Shown: positions 15,941 through 24,451 of the stretch, one piece after another
Numbering within the stretch: the stretch's first letter is position 1
Layout of the letters: each line of letters begins with the position of its first letter
Source: Lichenicola sp964247735
GTDB taxonomy: Bacteria; Pseudomonadota; Alphaproteobacteria; Acetobacterales; Acetobacteraceae
Assembly: GCA_964247735.1 (NCBI GenBank)
Contig: CAXTVS010000012.1
Location: forward strand, 1-64,000
Length of the DNA stretch: 64,000 bases
Direction of reading: 5' to 3'
Translations under genes and position numbers: made by a program
The notes under the pieces: generated by a model
Seen by the model: only the letters and a program-made list of their open reading frames with translations
Told to the model about the DNA's origin: nothing
The model's database searches: none

Positions 15941-16689
15941 CGGTGCACTTCATCGGCGCCGGTCCGGGTGCTGCCGACCTGCTGACGCTGCGCGGGCGCG
16001 ACCTGCTCGCGCGCTGCCCGGTCTGCCTGTATGCGGGCTCGATCGTGCCGACGGAGATGCTGGGGCATTGTCCGCCGGACGCGCGGCTGGTCGATACCGC
16101 CGGCCTCACCCTGGACGCGATCGAGGCGGAGTTTGTGGCTGCCTTCGCCGCGGGACGGGAGGTGGCGCGGCTGCATTCCGGGGATCTGTCGATCTGGAGC
16201 GCGGTCGCCGAGCAGGTGCGGCGCCTGCGCCGACGCGGCATCCCGTACACGCTGACGCCGGGGGTGCCGGCCTTTGCCGCCGCCGCGGCGGCGCTGGAGC
16301 GCGAGCTCACGGTGCCGGAGGTGGCGCAGAGCGTGGTGCTGACCCGGGTGTCCGGTCGTGCCTCCGCCATGCCGGAGGCCGAGACGCTCGAAGCCTTCGG
16401 TGCCACCGGCGCCACGCTGGCGATCCACCTGGGCGTCCATGCGCTCGACCGCATCGTCGCACGGCTCATCCCGCTGCATGGCGCCGGCTGCCCGGTTGCG
16501 GTGGTGGTGCGGGTGTCCTGGCCGGACCAGCGCATCGTCCGCGGCACGCTGGGCAGCATCGTCGGGCTGATGGCGGAGCAGCCGGCGGAGCGCACCGCCC
16601 TGGTGCTGGTCGGGCGGGCCCTGGAGGCGGAAGGGTTCCGCGACAGCGCGCTCTATGATCCGGACTACCGCAGGCGGTTCCGGGAATGA
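15937..16689 (+). CDS. cobM: precorrin-4 C11-methyltransferase
   Basis: CobM methylates precorrin-4 at C11. The 250-residue protein begins at a GTG overlapping the cobE stop: TVHFIGAGPGAADLLTLRGRDLL, then YAGSIVPTEML, RLHSGDLSIWSAVAEQ, TLTPGVPAFAAAAAALERELTVPEV, and TRVSGRASAMPEAE, all strongly conserved in CobM/CbiF. Its last 25 bases overlap the 3' end of cbiD on the other strand, so the plus-strand run pauses before cobB. Confidence 0.95.
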   Translation: MTVHFIGAGPGAADLLTLRGRDLLARCPVCLYAGSIVPTEMLGHCPPDARLVDTAGLTLDAIEAEFVAAFAAGREVARLHSGDLSIWSAVAEQVRRLRRRGIPYTLTPGVPAFAAAAAALERELTVPEVAQSVVLTRVSGRASAMPEAETLEAFGATGATLAIHLGVHALDRIVARLIPLHGAGCPVAVVVRVSWPDQRIVRGTLGSIVGLMAEQPAERTALVLVGRALEAEGFRDSALYDPDYRRRFRE

Positions 16690-17810
16690 GCGCCGTCCAC
16701 CGGCAGGAACGGGGTGCGCCCCTGCAGCGCGCCGTCGCGGTCGAACAGCAGGAGCTCCAGCTCGATGCCGCTGCCGGCCAGGACGGAGGCGGAGACGTGC
16801 CAGGCCCGGGCCGCGACCGCGTTGCCGAGCGCCACGCCCGCCGCGGCGGCGGCGGCGAAGGCTTCCGCCGCGGTGTTGGCGTCGGCGATGCGCGCCGCCA
16901 GCCCGGCGTCGGCGCCGGCCGCGGCCGCGACCTCGGCCAAGGCGTGCAGGTCGATGCGGCTGCGGCTGGAATGAAGGTCCAGCCTGCCCTGCCCCAGCTT
17001 GGCCAGCTTGGCCACGCCGCCGGCCACCGTCACCCGGGGCACCGGGTGGTCGCGCAGGTACTTCAGCATGCCGCCGGCGAAGTCGCCCATCTCGATCAGC
17101 GCCACCTCCGGCAGGCCGTGCAGCGCGCGCACCGCGCGCTCGGTGGTGCTGCCGGTGCTGCCGGCGACGTGGGGGATCCCCATCGCCCGGGCAACGTCGA
17201 TGCCGCGGCGGATGGTGTCGATCCAGGCGGCGCAGGAGAACGGCACCACGATCCCGGTGGTGCCCAGGATCGACAGGCCGCCGACGATGCCGAGCCGGCC
17301 GTTCAGGGTGCGCCCGGCCAGGCGCTCGCCGCCGGGGATCGACAGCGTCACCTCGGCGTCCGGCGGGGTGCCGCCGGCGGCTTCGGTGAGCGCGTCGGCG
17401 ATCATGCGGCGCGGCACCGGGTTGATCGCGGGCTCGCCGGGCGGCAGCGGCAGGCCGGGGCGGGTGATGGTGCCGACCCCTTCGCCGGCGCGGTAGCGGA
17501 TGCCGCTGCCCGGGGGCAGCAGGCGCACGGCCGCCCGGACCAGGGCGCCGTGGGTGACGTCGGGATCGTCGCCCGCGTCTTTGACGATGCCGGCGCGGGC
17601 GGCGTCGCCGTCGTGCGCGGCTTCGGCCAGGGCGAAGGCGGCGGTGGCGCCGCCGGGCAGGACGATGTCGACCGGGTCGGGGAACCGTCCGGTCAGCAGC
17701 GCGGTGAAGGCGGCCTTGGCGGCGGCGGCGGCGCAGGAGCCGGTGGTCCAGCCGCGGCGCAGCGGACCGGATCGGCGCGTGTGAGGATCGGCATGCGACT
17801 CCTGCTCCAT
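16665..17810 (-). CDS. cbiD: precorrin-5 C1-methyltransferase of the CbiD type
   Basis: The 381-residue product starts at the second ATG (MEQESHADPHTRR); an earlier one adds 12 residues with no support. CbiD marks are LRRGWTTGSCAAAAAKAAF, GIVKDAGDDPDVTHGALV, GEGVGTITRPGLPLPPGEPAIN, PGGERLAGRTLNGRLGIVGG, and GDFAGGML. CbiD performs C1 methylation with loss of the C20 fragment in the anaerobic path. Here it occurs among aerobic-path genes (cobG, cobN) and no cobF is visible, so it most likely replaces CobF. It is on the minus strand, overlapping cobM tail to tail and divergent from cobB across 47 bp. Confidence 0.95.
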   Translation of the reverse strand: MEQESHADPHTRRSGPLRRGWTTGSCAAAAAKAAFTALLTGRFPDPVDIVLPGGATAAFALAEAAHDGDAARAGIVKDAGDDPDVTHGALVRAAVRLLPPGSGIRYRAGEGVGTITRPGLPLPPGEPAINPVPRRMIADALTEAAGGTPPDAEVTLSIPGGERLAGRTLNGRLGIVGGLSILGTTGIVVPFSCAAWIDTIRRGIDVARAMGIPHVAGSTGSTTERAVRALHGLPEVALIEMGDFAGGMLKYLRDHPVPRVTVAGGVAKLAKLGQGRLDLHSSRSRIDLHALAEVAAAAGADAGLAARIADANTAAEAFAAAAAAGVALGNAVAARAWHVSASVLAGSGIELELLLFDRDGALQGRTPFLPVDGAHSRNRLR

Positions 17811-17857
17811 GCGGGTCCTATAGGACCGGCCGCACCCCCCTGTCATGGAACCCGTCG

Positions 17858-19189
17858 ATGACCCCGCGCGGCCTGCTGATCGCCGCTCCCCGCTCCGGCG
17901 GCGGCAAGACCACGGTGATGCTGGCGCTGCTGGCCGGGCTGCGCCGGCGCGGCCTGGCGGTGCGGGCGGCCAAGTCGGGGCCGGACTACATCGATCCGGC
18001 GTTCCACCAGGCGGCGTGCGGGCAGCCGAGCCTGTGCCTGGACAGCTGGGCGATGCCGGCCGCGCTGCTGGACGCGACCATGGCCGAGGCGGCGGACGGG
18101 GCGGAGCTGCTGCTGGTCGAGTCGGCGATGGGGCTGTTCGACGGCATCGACGGGCCGCCCGGCCGCCGCGGCAGCGCCGCCGACCTGGCGGCGCGATTCG
18201 GGCTGCCGGTGCTGCTGGTGCTCGACGTGTCGGGGCAGTCGCAGACGGTGGCCGCGGTGGCGCGCGGCTTCGCGGTGCACGATCCGGCGGTGCGGCTGGC
18301 AGGCGTGGTGCTGAACCGGGTGGCGTCGCTGCGGCACCACGCCGGGGCGGCGTCGGCGCTGCGCGAGGCCGGCATCCCGCTGCTCGGCAGCGTTCCCCGA
18401 GACCCGGCGCTGATCCTGCCGGAACGGCATCTGGGACTGGTGCAGGCGCGCGAGCACGACGGCCTGGCGGACTTCCTCGGCCGGCTCGCCGCCACCGCCG
18501 AGCAGGCGCTCGACCTCGGCGGCATCATCGCCGCCGCCGCTCCGCTGCCGCCGCCCGGCGCGGCTTCCGGGCCGGCGCTGCCGCCGCCGGGACAGCGGAT
18601 CGCGGTCGCCGACGACGCGGCGTTCTCGTTCCTGTATGGCCACCTGGCGACGGGGTGGCGACGGGCCGGGGCCGAGCTGCTGCCGTTCTCGCCGCTGGCG
18701 GACCAGGCGCCCCCGGACGGGGCCGACTGCTGCTGGCTGCCCGGCGGCTATCCGGAGCTGCATGCCGGGCCGTTGTCCGCGGCGTCGCGCTTCCGCGACG
18801 GGCTCGGGCGCTTCGCCGACACACGGCCGGTGCACGGCGAATGCGGCGGCTACATGGTGCTCGGCGCGGCGCTGACCGATGCGGAGGGGGTGTCGCACCC
18901 GATGACCGGGCTGCTCGGCCACGTCACCAGCTTTGCCACCCGGCGCCTGCATCTGGGGTATCGCGCCGCCCGGCTGCTGGCGGATTCTCCCGTCGGGCCG
19001 GCCGGGGCGGAGCTGCGCGGGCACGAGTTCCACTACGCGGCGGTGCAGGATCCGGGCGACGATCCAGCCCTGGCCGTGCTGGCCGACGCGCTCGGCAACG
19101 ACCTGGGTCCTGCCGGCGGCCGCCGCGGCCGGGTGTCGGGCTCGTTCTTGCACGCGATCGCGCTGCAGCCGGGCGGAGCCGCGTCGTGA
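17858..19189 (+). CDS. cobB: hydrogenobyrinic/cobyrinic acid a,c-diamide synthase
   Basis: CobB amidates the a and c carboxylates using glutamine and ATP. The 443-residue protein has the N-terminal P-loop-like APRSGGGKTTVMLALLAGL and AAKSGPDYIDPAFHQAA, followed by VESAMGLFDGIDG. The C-terminal class I glutamine amidotransferase domain has the nucleophile cysteine in HGECGGYMVLG and a histidine near GHEFHYA. In an aerobic pathway the product feeds CobNST. It starts 47 bp from the divergent cbiD, so this gap should hold the promoter of the cobB-cobT-cobS segment. It ends in a GTGA overlap with cobT. Confidence 0.95.
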   Translation: MTPRGLLIAAPRSGGGKTTVMLALLAGLRRRGLAVRAAKSGPDYIDPAFHQAACGQPSLCLDSWAMPAALLDATMAEAADGAELLLVESAMGLFDGIDGPPGRRGSAADLAARFGLPVLLVLDVSGQSQTVAAVARGFAVHDPAVRLAGVVLNRVASLRHHAGAASALREAGIPLLGSVPRDPALILPERHLGLVQAREHDGLADFLGRLAATAEQALDLGGIIAAAAPLPPPGAASGPALPPPGQRIAVADDAAFSFLYGHLATGWRRAGAELLPFSPLADQAPPDGADCCWLPGGYPELHAGPLSAASRFRDGLGRFADTRPVHGECGGYMVLGAALTDAEGVSHPMTGLLGHVTSFATRRLHLGYRAARLLADSPVGPAGAELRGHEFHYAAVQDPGDDPALAVLADALGNDLGPAGGRRGRVSGSFLHAIALQPGGAAS

Positions 19190-20205
19190 GTTCGTCCTGT
19201 GCCAGCCTCGACCCGCTGCGCGGCGCCTGCCTCGACCTGCCGGACGGCGACGCGGCGGCCGAGGCGGCGGCGCTCCGGCGGCAGGCGGGGCTCACCAAGC
19301 CGCAGGGCAGCCTCGGGCGGCTGGAACGGCTGGCGGCCTGGCTCGCGCGCTGGCAGCGGCGGGAGGTTCCGCGGCTCGACCGGGTGGAGATCCTGGTGTT
19401 CGCCGGCAACCACGGGGTCACCGCGCAGGGCGTGTCGCCGTTCCCGCCGGAGGTGACGGCGCAGATGGTGGCGAACTTCGCCGCCGGCGGCGCGGCGATC
19501 AACCAGCTGGCGCGGGTGGCGGGCGCCGCGCTGCGGGTGGTCGAGCTGGCGGGACTGGCGCCGTGCGGCGACATCAGCCGCGGGGCGGCGATGACCGGGG
19601 CGGAGTTCCTCCAGGCGGTGGCGGTCGGCCAGGCGGCGGTCGAGCCGGGGATCGACCTGCTGTGCCTCGGGGAGATGGGGATCGGCAACACCACGGCGGC
19701 GGCCGCGCTGTGCGCCGCGCTGTTCGGCGGCGGCGGAGCCGGCTGGGCCGGACGCGGCACGGGACTGGACGATGCGGGGCTGGCGCGCAAGGTCGCGGTG
19801 ATCGACCGGGCCCTGGCGCTGCATGGCGGCACCCTCGCCGACCCGCTGCAGGCGGCGCGCCGGGTCGGCGGGTTCGAGCTGGCGGCGCTGCTGGGCGCGG
19901 CGCTGGCGGCACGGCACCACCGGATCCCGGTGCTGCTCGACGGCTTCGTCTGCACCGCCGCGGTGGCACCGCTGGCGCGGCTGAACCCGCGCGGCCTCGA
20001 CCACGCCCGGGCGTCGCACCGGTCGGCCGAGGCCGGCCACCGTGCGCTGCTGTCGGCGCTGGGCCAGGACCCCCTGCTGGATCTCGGGATGCGGCTCGGC
20101 GAGGGGTCGGGTGCGGCGCTTGCGGTGCCGCTGTGCCGCGCCGCCTGCGCCTGCCATGCCGGCATGGCGTCGTTCGACGAGGCCGGCGTGTCCGGCCGCA
20201 GGTGA
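19186..20205 (+). CDS. cobT: nicotinate-nucleotide-dimethylbenzimidazole phosphoribosyltransferase
   Basis: This CobT (CobU in P. denitrificans naming) makes alpha-ribazole phosphate from dimethylbenzimidazole and nicotinate mononucleotide. The 339-residue protein shows LTKPQGSLGRLERLAAW, VFAGNHGVTAQGVSPFPPEVT, GEMGIGNTTAAAAL, GTGLDDAGLARK, and PVLLDGFVCTAAVAPL with SHRSAEAGH and LDLGMRLGEGSGAALA near the end, the usual substrate-binding and catalytic glutamate region. The GTG start overlaps the cobB stop; the large open frame starting inside cobB is in another frame. It is coupled to cobS by GTGA. It is not the chelatase subunit of the same name. Confidence 0.95.
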   Translation: MSSSCASLDPLRGACLDLPDGDAAAEAAALRRQAGLTKPQGSLGRLERLAAWLARWQRREVPRLDRVEILVFAGNHGVTAQGVSPFPPEVTAQMVANFAAGGAAINQLARVAGAALRVVELAGLAPCGDISRGAAMTGAEFLQAVAVGQAAVEPGIDLLCLGEMGIGNTTAAAALCAALFGGGGAGWAGRGTGLDDAGLARKVAVIDRALALHGGTLADPLQAARRVGGFELAALLGAALAARHHRIPVLLDGFVCTAAVAPLARLNPRGLDHARASHRSAEAGHRALLSALGQDPLLDLGMRLGEGSGAALAVPLCRAACACHAGMASFDEAGVSGRR

Positions 20206-20960
20206 GGCTGTTGCGCGAGCTGTGCGCGGACCTCGCCTGCGGGTTCGGGCTGCTCACGCGGTTGCCGGTGGGCTGGCTGGTGCCGGTCGGGTCCCTCTAT
20301 CGGCCCGGGCGCGCGGTCTGGACCTATCCGCTGGCGGGGCTGGCGGTCGGCGGCGTGGCCGCGGGGGCGTTCTGGACCGCCGGGCGGATCGGCGTGCCGC
20401 CGCTCCCGGCTGCGATCTGGAGCGTCGCCGCCTCCGTGCTGCTCACCGGCGGCCTGCACGAGGACGGGCTCGCCGACACCGCGGACGGGTTCGGCGGCGG
20501 CGGCACCCGGGAACGCCGGCTGGAGATCATGCGCGACAGCCGGATCGGCAGCTACGGAGCGGTGGCGCTGGTGTTGTCGCTGGGCGTGCGGGCGGCTGCG
20601 ATCGCGGCGCTGCCGCCGGCGCGGGCGTGGATGCCGCTGCTGGTGGCCGGCGCCTTGTCGCGTGCGGCGATGCTGCCGGTGCTGGGGCTGCTGCCGCCGG
20701 CGCGGGCGGACGGGCTCGGCCGGATGGTCGGGCGGGTACCGCCCCTGGCGTTGGCGGCCGGAGTGGTCATCGCGAGCGGGGTGGCGCTGGCCTGCGTTCC
20801 GCCGTCCGCCGCGGCCGTGGCGCTGGCGGCTGCCGCGGCGGTCGGGTCGGCAGTCGCGGCGCTGGCCTGGCGGCGGATCGGCGGGCAGACCGGGGACGTG
20901 CTCGGCGCCTGCTGCGGGCTGGCCGAATGCGTGCTGCTGACCCTCCTGGCCGCCGGCTGA
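20202..20960 (+). CDS. cobS: adenosylcobinamide-GDP ribazoletransferase (cobalamin synthase)
   Basis: This integral membrane enzyme (CobS/CobV) joins adenosyl-GDP-cobinamide and alpha-ribazole to give adenosylcobalamin. The 252-residue protein starts at a GTG overlapping cobT. Several hydrophobic helices follow. The metal-binding signature is GGLHEDGLADTADGFGGG, followed by RRLEIMRDSRIGSYGAVALVLSLGVR. A second acidic site near the end (RRIGGQTGDVLGACCGLAE) is also typical. It closes the plus-strand cob run and is convergent with a DUF1127 gene 15 bp away. Confidence 0.95.
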   Translation: MRLLRELCADLACGFGLLTRLPVGWLVPVGSLYRPGRAVWTYPLAGLAVGGVAAGAFWTAGRIGVPPLPAAIWSVAASVLLTGGLHEDGLADTADGFGGGGTRERRLEIMRDSRIGSYGAVALVLSLGVRAAAIAALPPARAWMPLLVAGALSRAAMLPVLGLLPPARADGLGRMVGRVPPLALAAGVVIASGVALACVPPSAAAVALAAAAAVGSAVAALAWRRIGGQTGDVLGACCGLAECVLLTLLAAG

Positions 20961-20975
20961 CGCCGGGTCGGACGT

Positions 20976-21194
20976 TCAGCGGGCGAAGCGGTGACGGACC
21001 ACGTCCTCGATGTCGCTGCGGCTCAGGCCCATGTCGGCGAGGTGGCGGTCCGAGTAGCTGTTCAGCTCGGTGCGCATCCGGACGCGGTCCTTGTGCTCGG
21101 CGATGCGCTGGCGGAACAGGTTCATCGTCTGCCGGAACAGGGCCGGGGCGGCGGCGGTTGGGGATGGACTGGTGAACGAGGTGGTGTAGGACAT
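20976..21194 (-). CDS. DUF1127 small arginine-rich protein
   Basis: This 72-residue protein has the YjiS-like DUF1127 domain: an amphipathic helix with RQRIAEHKDRVRMRTEL, then NSYSDRHLADMGLSRSDIEDVV, the family core. The domain binds RNA in some alphaproteobacterial members and has been tied to phosphate, carbon or RNA turnover responses. I start it at MSYTTSF rather than at an upstream TTG. It sits alone between cobS and cobC and is unlikely to belong to B12 synthesis. Confidence 0.85.
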   Translation of the reverse strand: MSYTTSFTSPSPTAAAPALFRQTMNLFRQRIAEHKDRVRMRTELNSYSDRHLADMGLSRSDIEDVVRHRFAR

Positions 21195-21319
21195 TGGAGT
21201 TGCTCCGTGCTCTTGTGCGGTGCAACATATTGCCTCCCCAGACGACGCGCAAGCGTTTTTGTGCAATGCAGCATGTGCGGCCGCTCAAGGGCAGCCATGC
21301 GGCCGACGCAGCGATCCGC

Positions 21320-21847
21320 CTATCGGACCTGCACCAGTTCGAGCCCGCCAATCGGCGGCGGCGGCCGCAGCAGGTCCGGATCCTGGCCGCGCAGCATCGG
21401 CCCGAGCAGGCGCAGCGGCCCGCCGTGCGACACCACGATTGCGGCGGCGCCGGTGCCGGCCAGCTCCTCACGTACCCGCGTCACCCGCTCGACCAGGGCC
21501 CGTCCGGATTCGCCTCCGGGCGGCGCGAAGCCGAGCGGATCGGCAGCCCAGCGGTCCAGCGCCTCGCGCGGCAGCGCGTCCCAGCGGCGCCCGTCCCAGT
21601 CGCCGAAGTCGAGCTCGACCAGGCGCGGGTCGATCCGCACCGGGATGTCGAGCAGCGTGCCCAGTGCGTCCGCCGGCTCCCGGCAGCGTTGCAGCGGGCT
21701 GGTGTGGACCAGGCGCGGGGCGATGCCGCGCAGCGTCGCTGCCAGCGCCGGTACGGTGGCCTGCCAGCCCGGCAGGAGTGGCAGGTCGGCGCGGCCGTAG
21801 CAGCGTCCCGGCGGCACCCGGACCGGGGGGTGGCGCAGCAGGCCGAT
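21320..21847 (-). CDS. cobC: alpha-ribazole phosphatase (histidine phosphatase family), non-canonical start
   Basis: This is a phosphoglycerate-mutase-like phosphatase that fits CobC, which removes phosphate from alpha-ribazole-5'-phosphate or cobalamin phosphate. The catalytic motif is LLRHPPV followed by PPGRCYGRADLPL, with HTSPLQRC, LDFGDWDGRRWDAL and the second histidine in VVSHGGPLRLLG. The first GTG (21817) lies after the catalytic RHP, so it would give an inactive protein. Going upstream, the frame has no ATG, GTG or TTG before a stop. I propose the ATC at 21845-21847, which has GAGG six bases ahead and begins one base after the pepA stop, giving 175 residues. Coupling to pepA translation is likely. 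The start is inference. Confidence 0.75.
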   Translation of the reverse strand: MGLLRHPPVRVPPGRCYGRADLPLLPGWQATVPALAATLRGIAPRLVHTSPLQRCREPADALGTLLDIPVRIDPRLVELDFGDWDGRRWDALPREALDRWAADPLGFAPPGGESGRALVERVTRVREELAGTGAAAIVVSHGGPLRLLGPMLRGQDPDLLRPPPPIGGLELVQVR

Positions 21848-21848
21848 G

Positions 21849-23318
21849 CTAGTCCTCGTAATGCGCCGCCACCAGGCGGTCGAGCAGGCGAACGCCGAAC
21901 GCTGTGGCGCCCTTGGGCACGCCTGGCGCGTCCTTGGAGGCCCAGGCGGTGCCGGCGATGTCGAGGTGCGCCCAGGGCACGTCGTTGACGAAGCGCTTGA
22001 GGAACTGTGCCGCGGTGATCGAGCCGCCGGGGCGGCCGCCGATGTTCTTCATGTCGGCGATGTCGGAGCGCAGCGCCTTGTCGTAGGCGTCGGCCAGCGG
22101 CATCCGCCACAGCTTCTCGCCGACCGCCTGGCCTGCTTCCAGGAGGCGCTGCGCGAGGGGGTCGTCGTTGCTGTAGAGGCCGGCGTGCTCGTGCCCGAGG
22201 GCGACGATGATGGCGCCGGTCAGGGTGGCGAGGTCGACGATCGCGCGGGGCTTGAAGCGGTCCTGGGCGTACCAGAGCACGTCGGCCAGCACGAGCCGGC
22301 CTTCGGCGTCGGTGTTCAGCACCTCCACGGTCTGGCCCGACGCGGTCTTCACCACGTCGCCCGGGCGCTGCGCGCGGCCCGAGAGCATGTTCTCCACCAG
22401 GCCGACCAGGCCGACCGCGTTGACCTTCGCCTTGCGCCCGGCCAGGGCCGCCATCAGGCCGACCACGGTGCCGGCGCCGGCCATGTCCCACTTCATGTCC
22501 TCCATGCCGCCGGCCGGCTTGATCGAGATGCCGCCGGAGTCGAACGTCACCCCCTTGCCGACGAAGGCGACGGGGGCGGCCCCGGGATCCGCGGCGCCCC
22601 GCCACTGCATCACCGCCATGCGCGCCGGCGCCTCGCTGCCCATCGCCACCGCGAGCAGCGCGCCGAAGCCCAGCTCCTGCATCTGCTCGGGCGTGAAGAC
22701 CTCGACCGACAGCCCGAGCGCGGACAGGGCGGCGATGCGGTCGGCGAAGGCCGGCGGGGTCAGCACGTTGGGCGGCTCGCTGACCAGGTCGCGGGTGAGG
22801 AAGGCGCCGGCTGCCACCGCCTTCAGCGACGGCCACGCCAAGGCGGCCGCCTCGGCCGACGCCGACAGCACGGCGAGCCGCTCCAGCTTCGGCCGCTCGT
22901 CCGGCTTCTGGGTGGTGCGGTAGCGGTCGAACCGGTAGCTCGACAGCACCGCGCCCAGCGCCAGGTGGGCGCCCAGCGCCGCCGGCAGCGCGTCGGCCGC
23001 GATCGCGGCGGCGGGGCTTCCCTTCAGGGCGCCGTAGGCGGCGCTGCCGGCGGCCTCGGCGGCGGCGGCGTCGATCTCCGCGGCCTTGCCCAGCCCGATC
23101 AGCACGATCCGCGACAGGCCGCCGCCGGGCCCTGGCAGCACGAGGCTCTTGTTCCTGCCGAACGAGAACTCGCTCGCCTCGACCGCGCGCGACACCGCGC
23201 CGCCGGTCGCCTCGTCGGCGGCGCTGTAGAGCGCCGGCCGCTCGCCGTCCTCGGACACCGGCAGCGCCAGCGCACCACGGGACGGCAGGACGGCGCGGGA
23301 ATAGTCGATCTCCAGCAT
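21849..23318 (-). CDS. pepA: leucyl aminopeptidase (M17)
   Basis: This is a cytosolic zinc/manganese M17 aminopeptidase that trims N-terminal residues; some also bind DNA. It is 489 residues from MLEIDYSRAVLP; an ATG 11 codons upstream is possible. The N-terminal macro-like domain is followed by the catalytic domain with VGKGVTFDSGGISIKP (metal and active-site lysine), KWDMAGAGTVVGLM, and the signature NTDAEGRLVLADVLWYA. The C-terminus has FLKRFVNDVPWAHLDIAGTA. It directly precedes cobC. In many alphaproteobacteria pepA neighbours lptF; here lptF is about 14 kb away. Confidence 0.95.
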   Translation of the reverse strand: MLEIDYSRAVLPSRGALALPVSEDGERPALYSAADEATGGAVSRAVEASEFSFGRNKSLVLPGPGGGLSRIVLIGLGKAAEIDAAAAEAAGSAAYGALKGSPAAAIAADALPAALGAHLALGAVLSSYRFDRYRTTQKPDERPKLERLAVLSASAEAAALAWPSLKAVAAGAFLTRDLVSEPPNVLTPPAFADRIAALSALGLSVEVFTPEQMQELGFGALLAVAMGSEAPARMAVMQWRGAADPGAAPVAFVGKGVTFDSGGISIKPAGGMEDMKWDMAGAGTVVGLMAALAGRKAKVNAVGLVGLVENMLSGRAQRPGDVVKTASGQTVEVLNTDAEGRLVLADVLWYAQDRFKPRAIVDLATLTGAIIVALGHEHAGLYSNDDPLAQRLLEAGQAVGEKLWRMPLADAYDKALRSDIADMKNIGGRPGGSITAAQFLKRFVNDVPWAHLDIAGTAWASKDAPGVPKGATAFGVRLLDRLVAAHYED

Positions 23319-23452
23319 GGGCGGGCGCTCCGGCGTTGCGGTCCCGATCATGCGGGGCTCGGGAATGGTCCGGAAGTTATCCGCTCGGGGCAGGACCGCC
23401 GCAAGGCCGGACGGCTTTGCAAGCCGCAGCCCCTTCGCCTATCCCCGGTCAC

Positions 23453-24301
23453 ATGATCGCAGGTCGTGCCCCTCCCCCGGATGCCGTTCCCGACGAGCGC
23501 CCCGATGACGGCCGCGACGACTGCCACGACGACGCGTTGCTGGCGCTGGCCGGCAGGCTCGCGGCCGACGCGGCCGCGCTGATCCTGCAGATCCGCGCCG
23601 GCGGGTACCGGACGACGTTCAAGGAGGACCGGTCGCCGGTCACCGAGGCCGACCGGCAGGCCGAGGCGCTGATCCTGGCCGGGCTGCGCGCCGGCTCGGC
23701 GATCCCGGTGATCGCCGAGGAGGAGGTGGCGGCCGGCATCGCGGTGGCGGCGGGCGACGCGTTCTGGCTGGTGGATCCGCTGGACGGCACGCGCGAGTTC
23801 GCCGCCGGCTCGGACAACTTCACCGTCAACATCGGCCTGGTGCGGCACGGGCGCGCGGTGCTGGGCGCGGTGGCGCTGCCGGCGTACGGCACGCTGTATC
23901 TCGGGCGCGTCGGCGCGGATGGCAGCCGGCTGGCGCGCCGGCGCGACCGGGACGGCGAGGTGGCGATCGCGGTGCGGCGGCCGCCCGCGGACGGGCTGTC
24001 GGTGCTGGCGTCGCGGCACTACGCGCGCGATCCGGCGCTGCTGGCCTATCTCGGACGGCAGCGCGTGGCGGAGCTCGGCAACATCGGGTCGGCGGCCAAG
24101 TTCGTGCGCGTGGCGGAAGGGGTGGCCGACCTCTACCCTCGGCTCGGGCCGACCATGGAATGGGACACCGCGGCACCGCAGGCGGTGGTCGAGGCGGCCG
24201 GCGGCAGCGTCACGCTGTTCGACGGCAGCCCGCTGCGCTATGGCAAGCCCGGCTGGACCAACCCGCACTTCGTCTGCCGCGGCGGGCCGGCGGAAACGTA
24301 A
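23453..24301 (+). CDS. cysQ: 3'(2'),5'-bisphosphate nucleotidase
   Basis: CysQ belongs to the inositol monophosphatase family and clears PAP, the by-product of sulfate assimilation. The protein is 282 residues. Metal sites are visible: KEDRSPVTEADRQAE, VIAEEEVAAG, and WLVDPLDGTREFAAGSDNFTVNIGLV, with MEWDTAAPQAVVEAAGG near the C-terminus. I start at MIAGRAPP; the frame upstream is out of context. It is divergent from pepA with about 130 bp between them, and is followed after 150 bp by the Sua5-type gene. Confidence 0.92.
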   Translation: MIAGRAPPPDAVPDERPDDGRDDCHDDALLALAGRLAADAAALILQIRAGGYRTTFKEDRSPVTEADRQAEALILAGLRAGSAIPVIAEEEVAAGIAVAAGDAFWLVDPLDGTREFAAGSDNFTVNIGLVRHGRAVLGAVALPAYGTLYLGRVGADGSRLARRRDRDGEVAIAVRRPPADGLSVLASRHYARDPALLAYLGRQRVAELGNIGSAAKFVRVAEGVADLYPRLGPTMEWDTAAPQAVVEAAGGSVTLFDGSPLRYGKPGWTNPHFVCRGGPAET

Positions 24302-24451
24302 CGAGCCTCGGCTTCAGCATGCCTCGACTCCATCGCCAGGATGCTACAAGGCAGGCCATGCGCCACACCACCGAGCGGGCCGCGACGGAGCCCGTGCCCC
24401 CACCATGATCGAGCGCCCACGGATCAGGTGCCGGGGGACCCGGTGCCGCGG

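Noticed and set aside
17858..20205. A single 786-codon cobB-cobT fusion frame starting at 17845
   Set aside because: The frame up to 19186 is out of phase with CobB; the CobT homology begins only after the GTGA overlap, so these are two separate genes.
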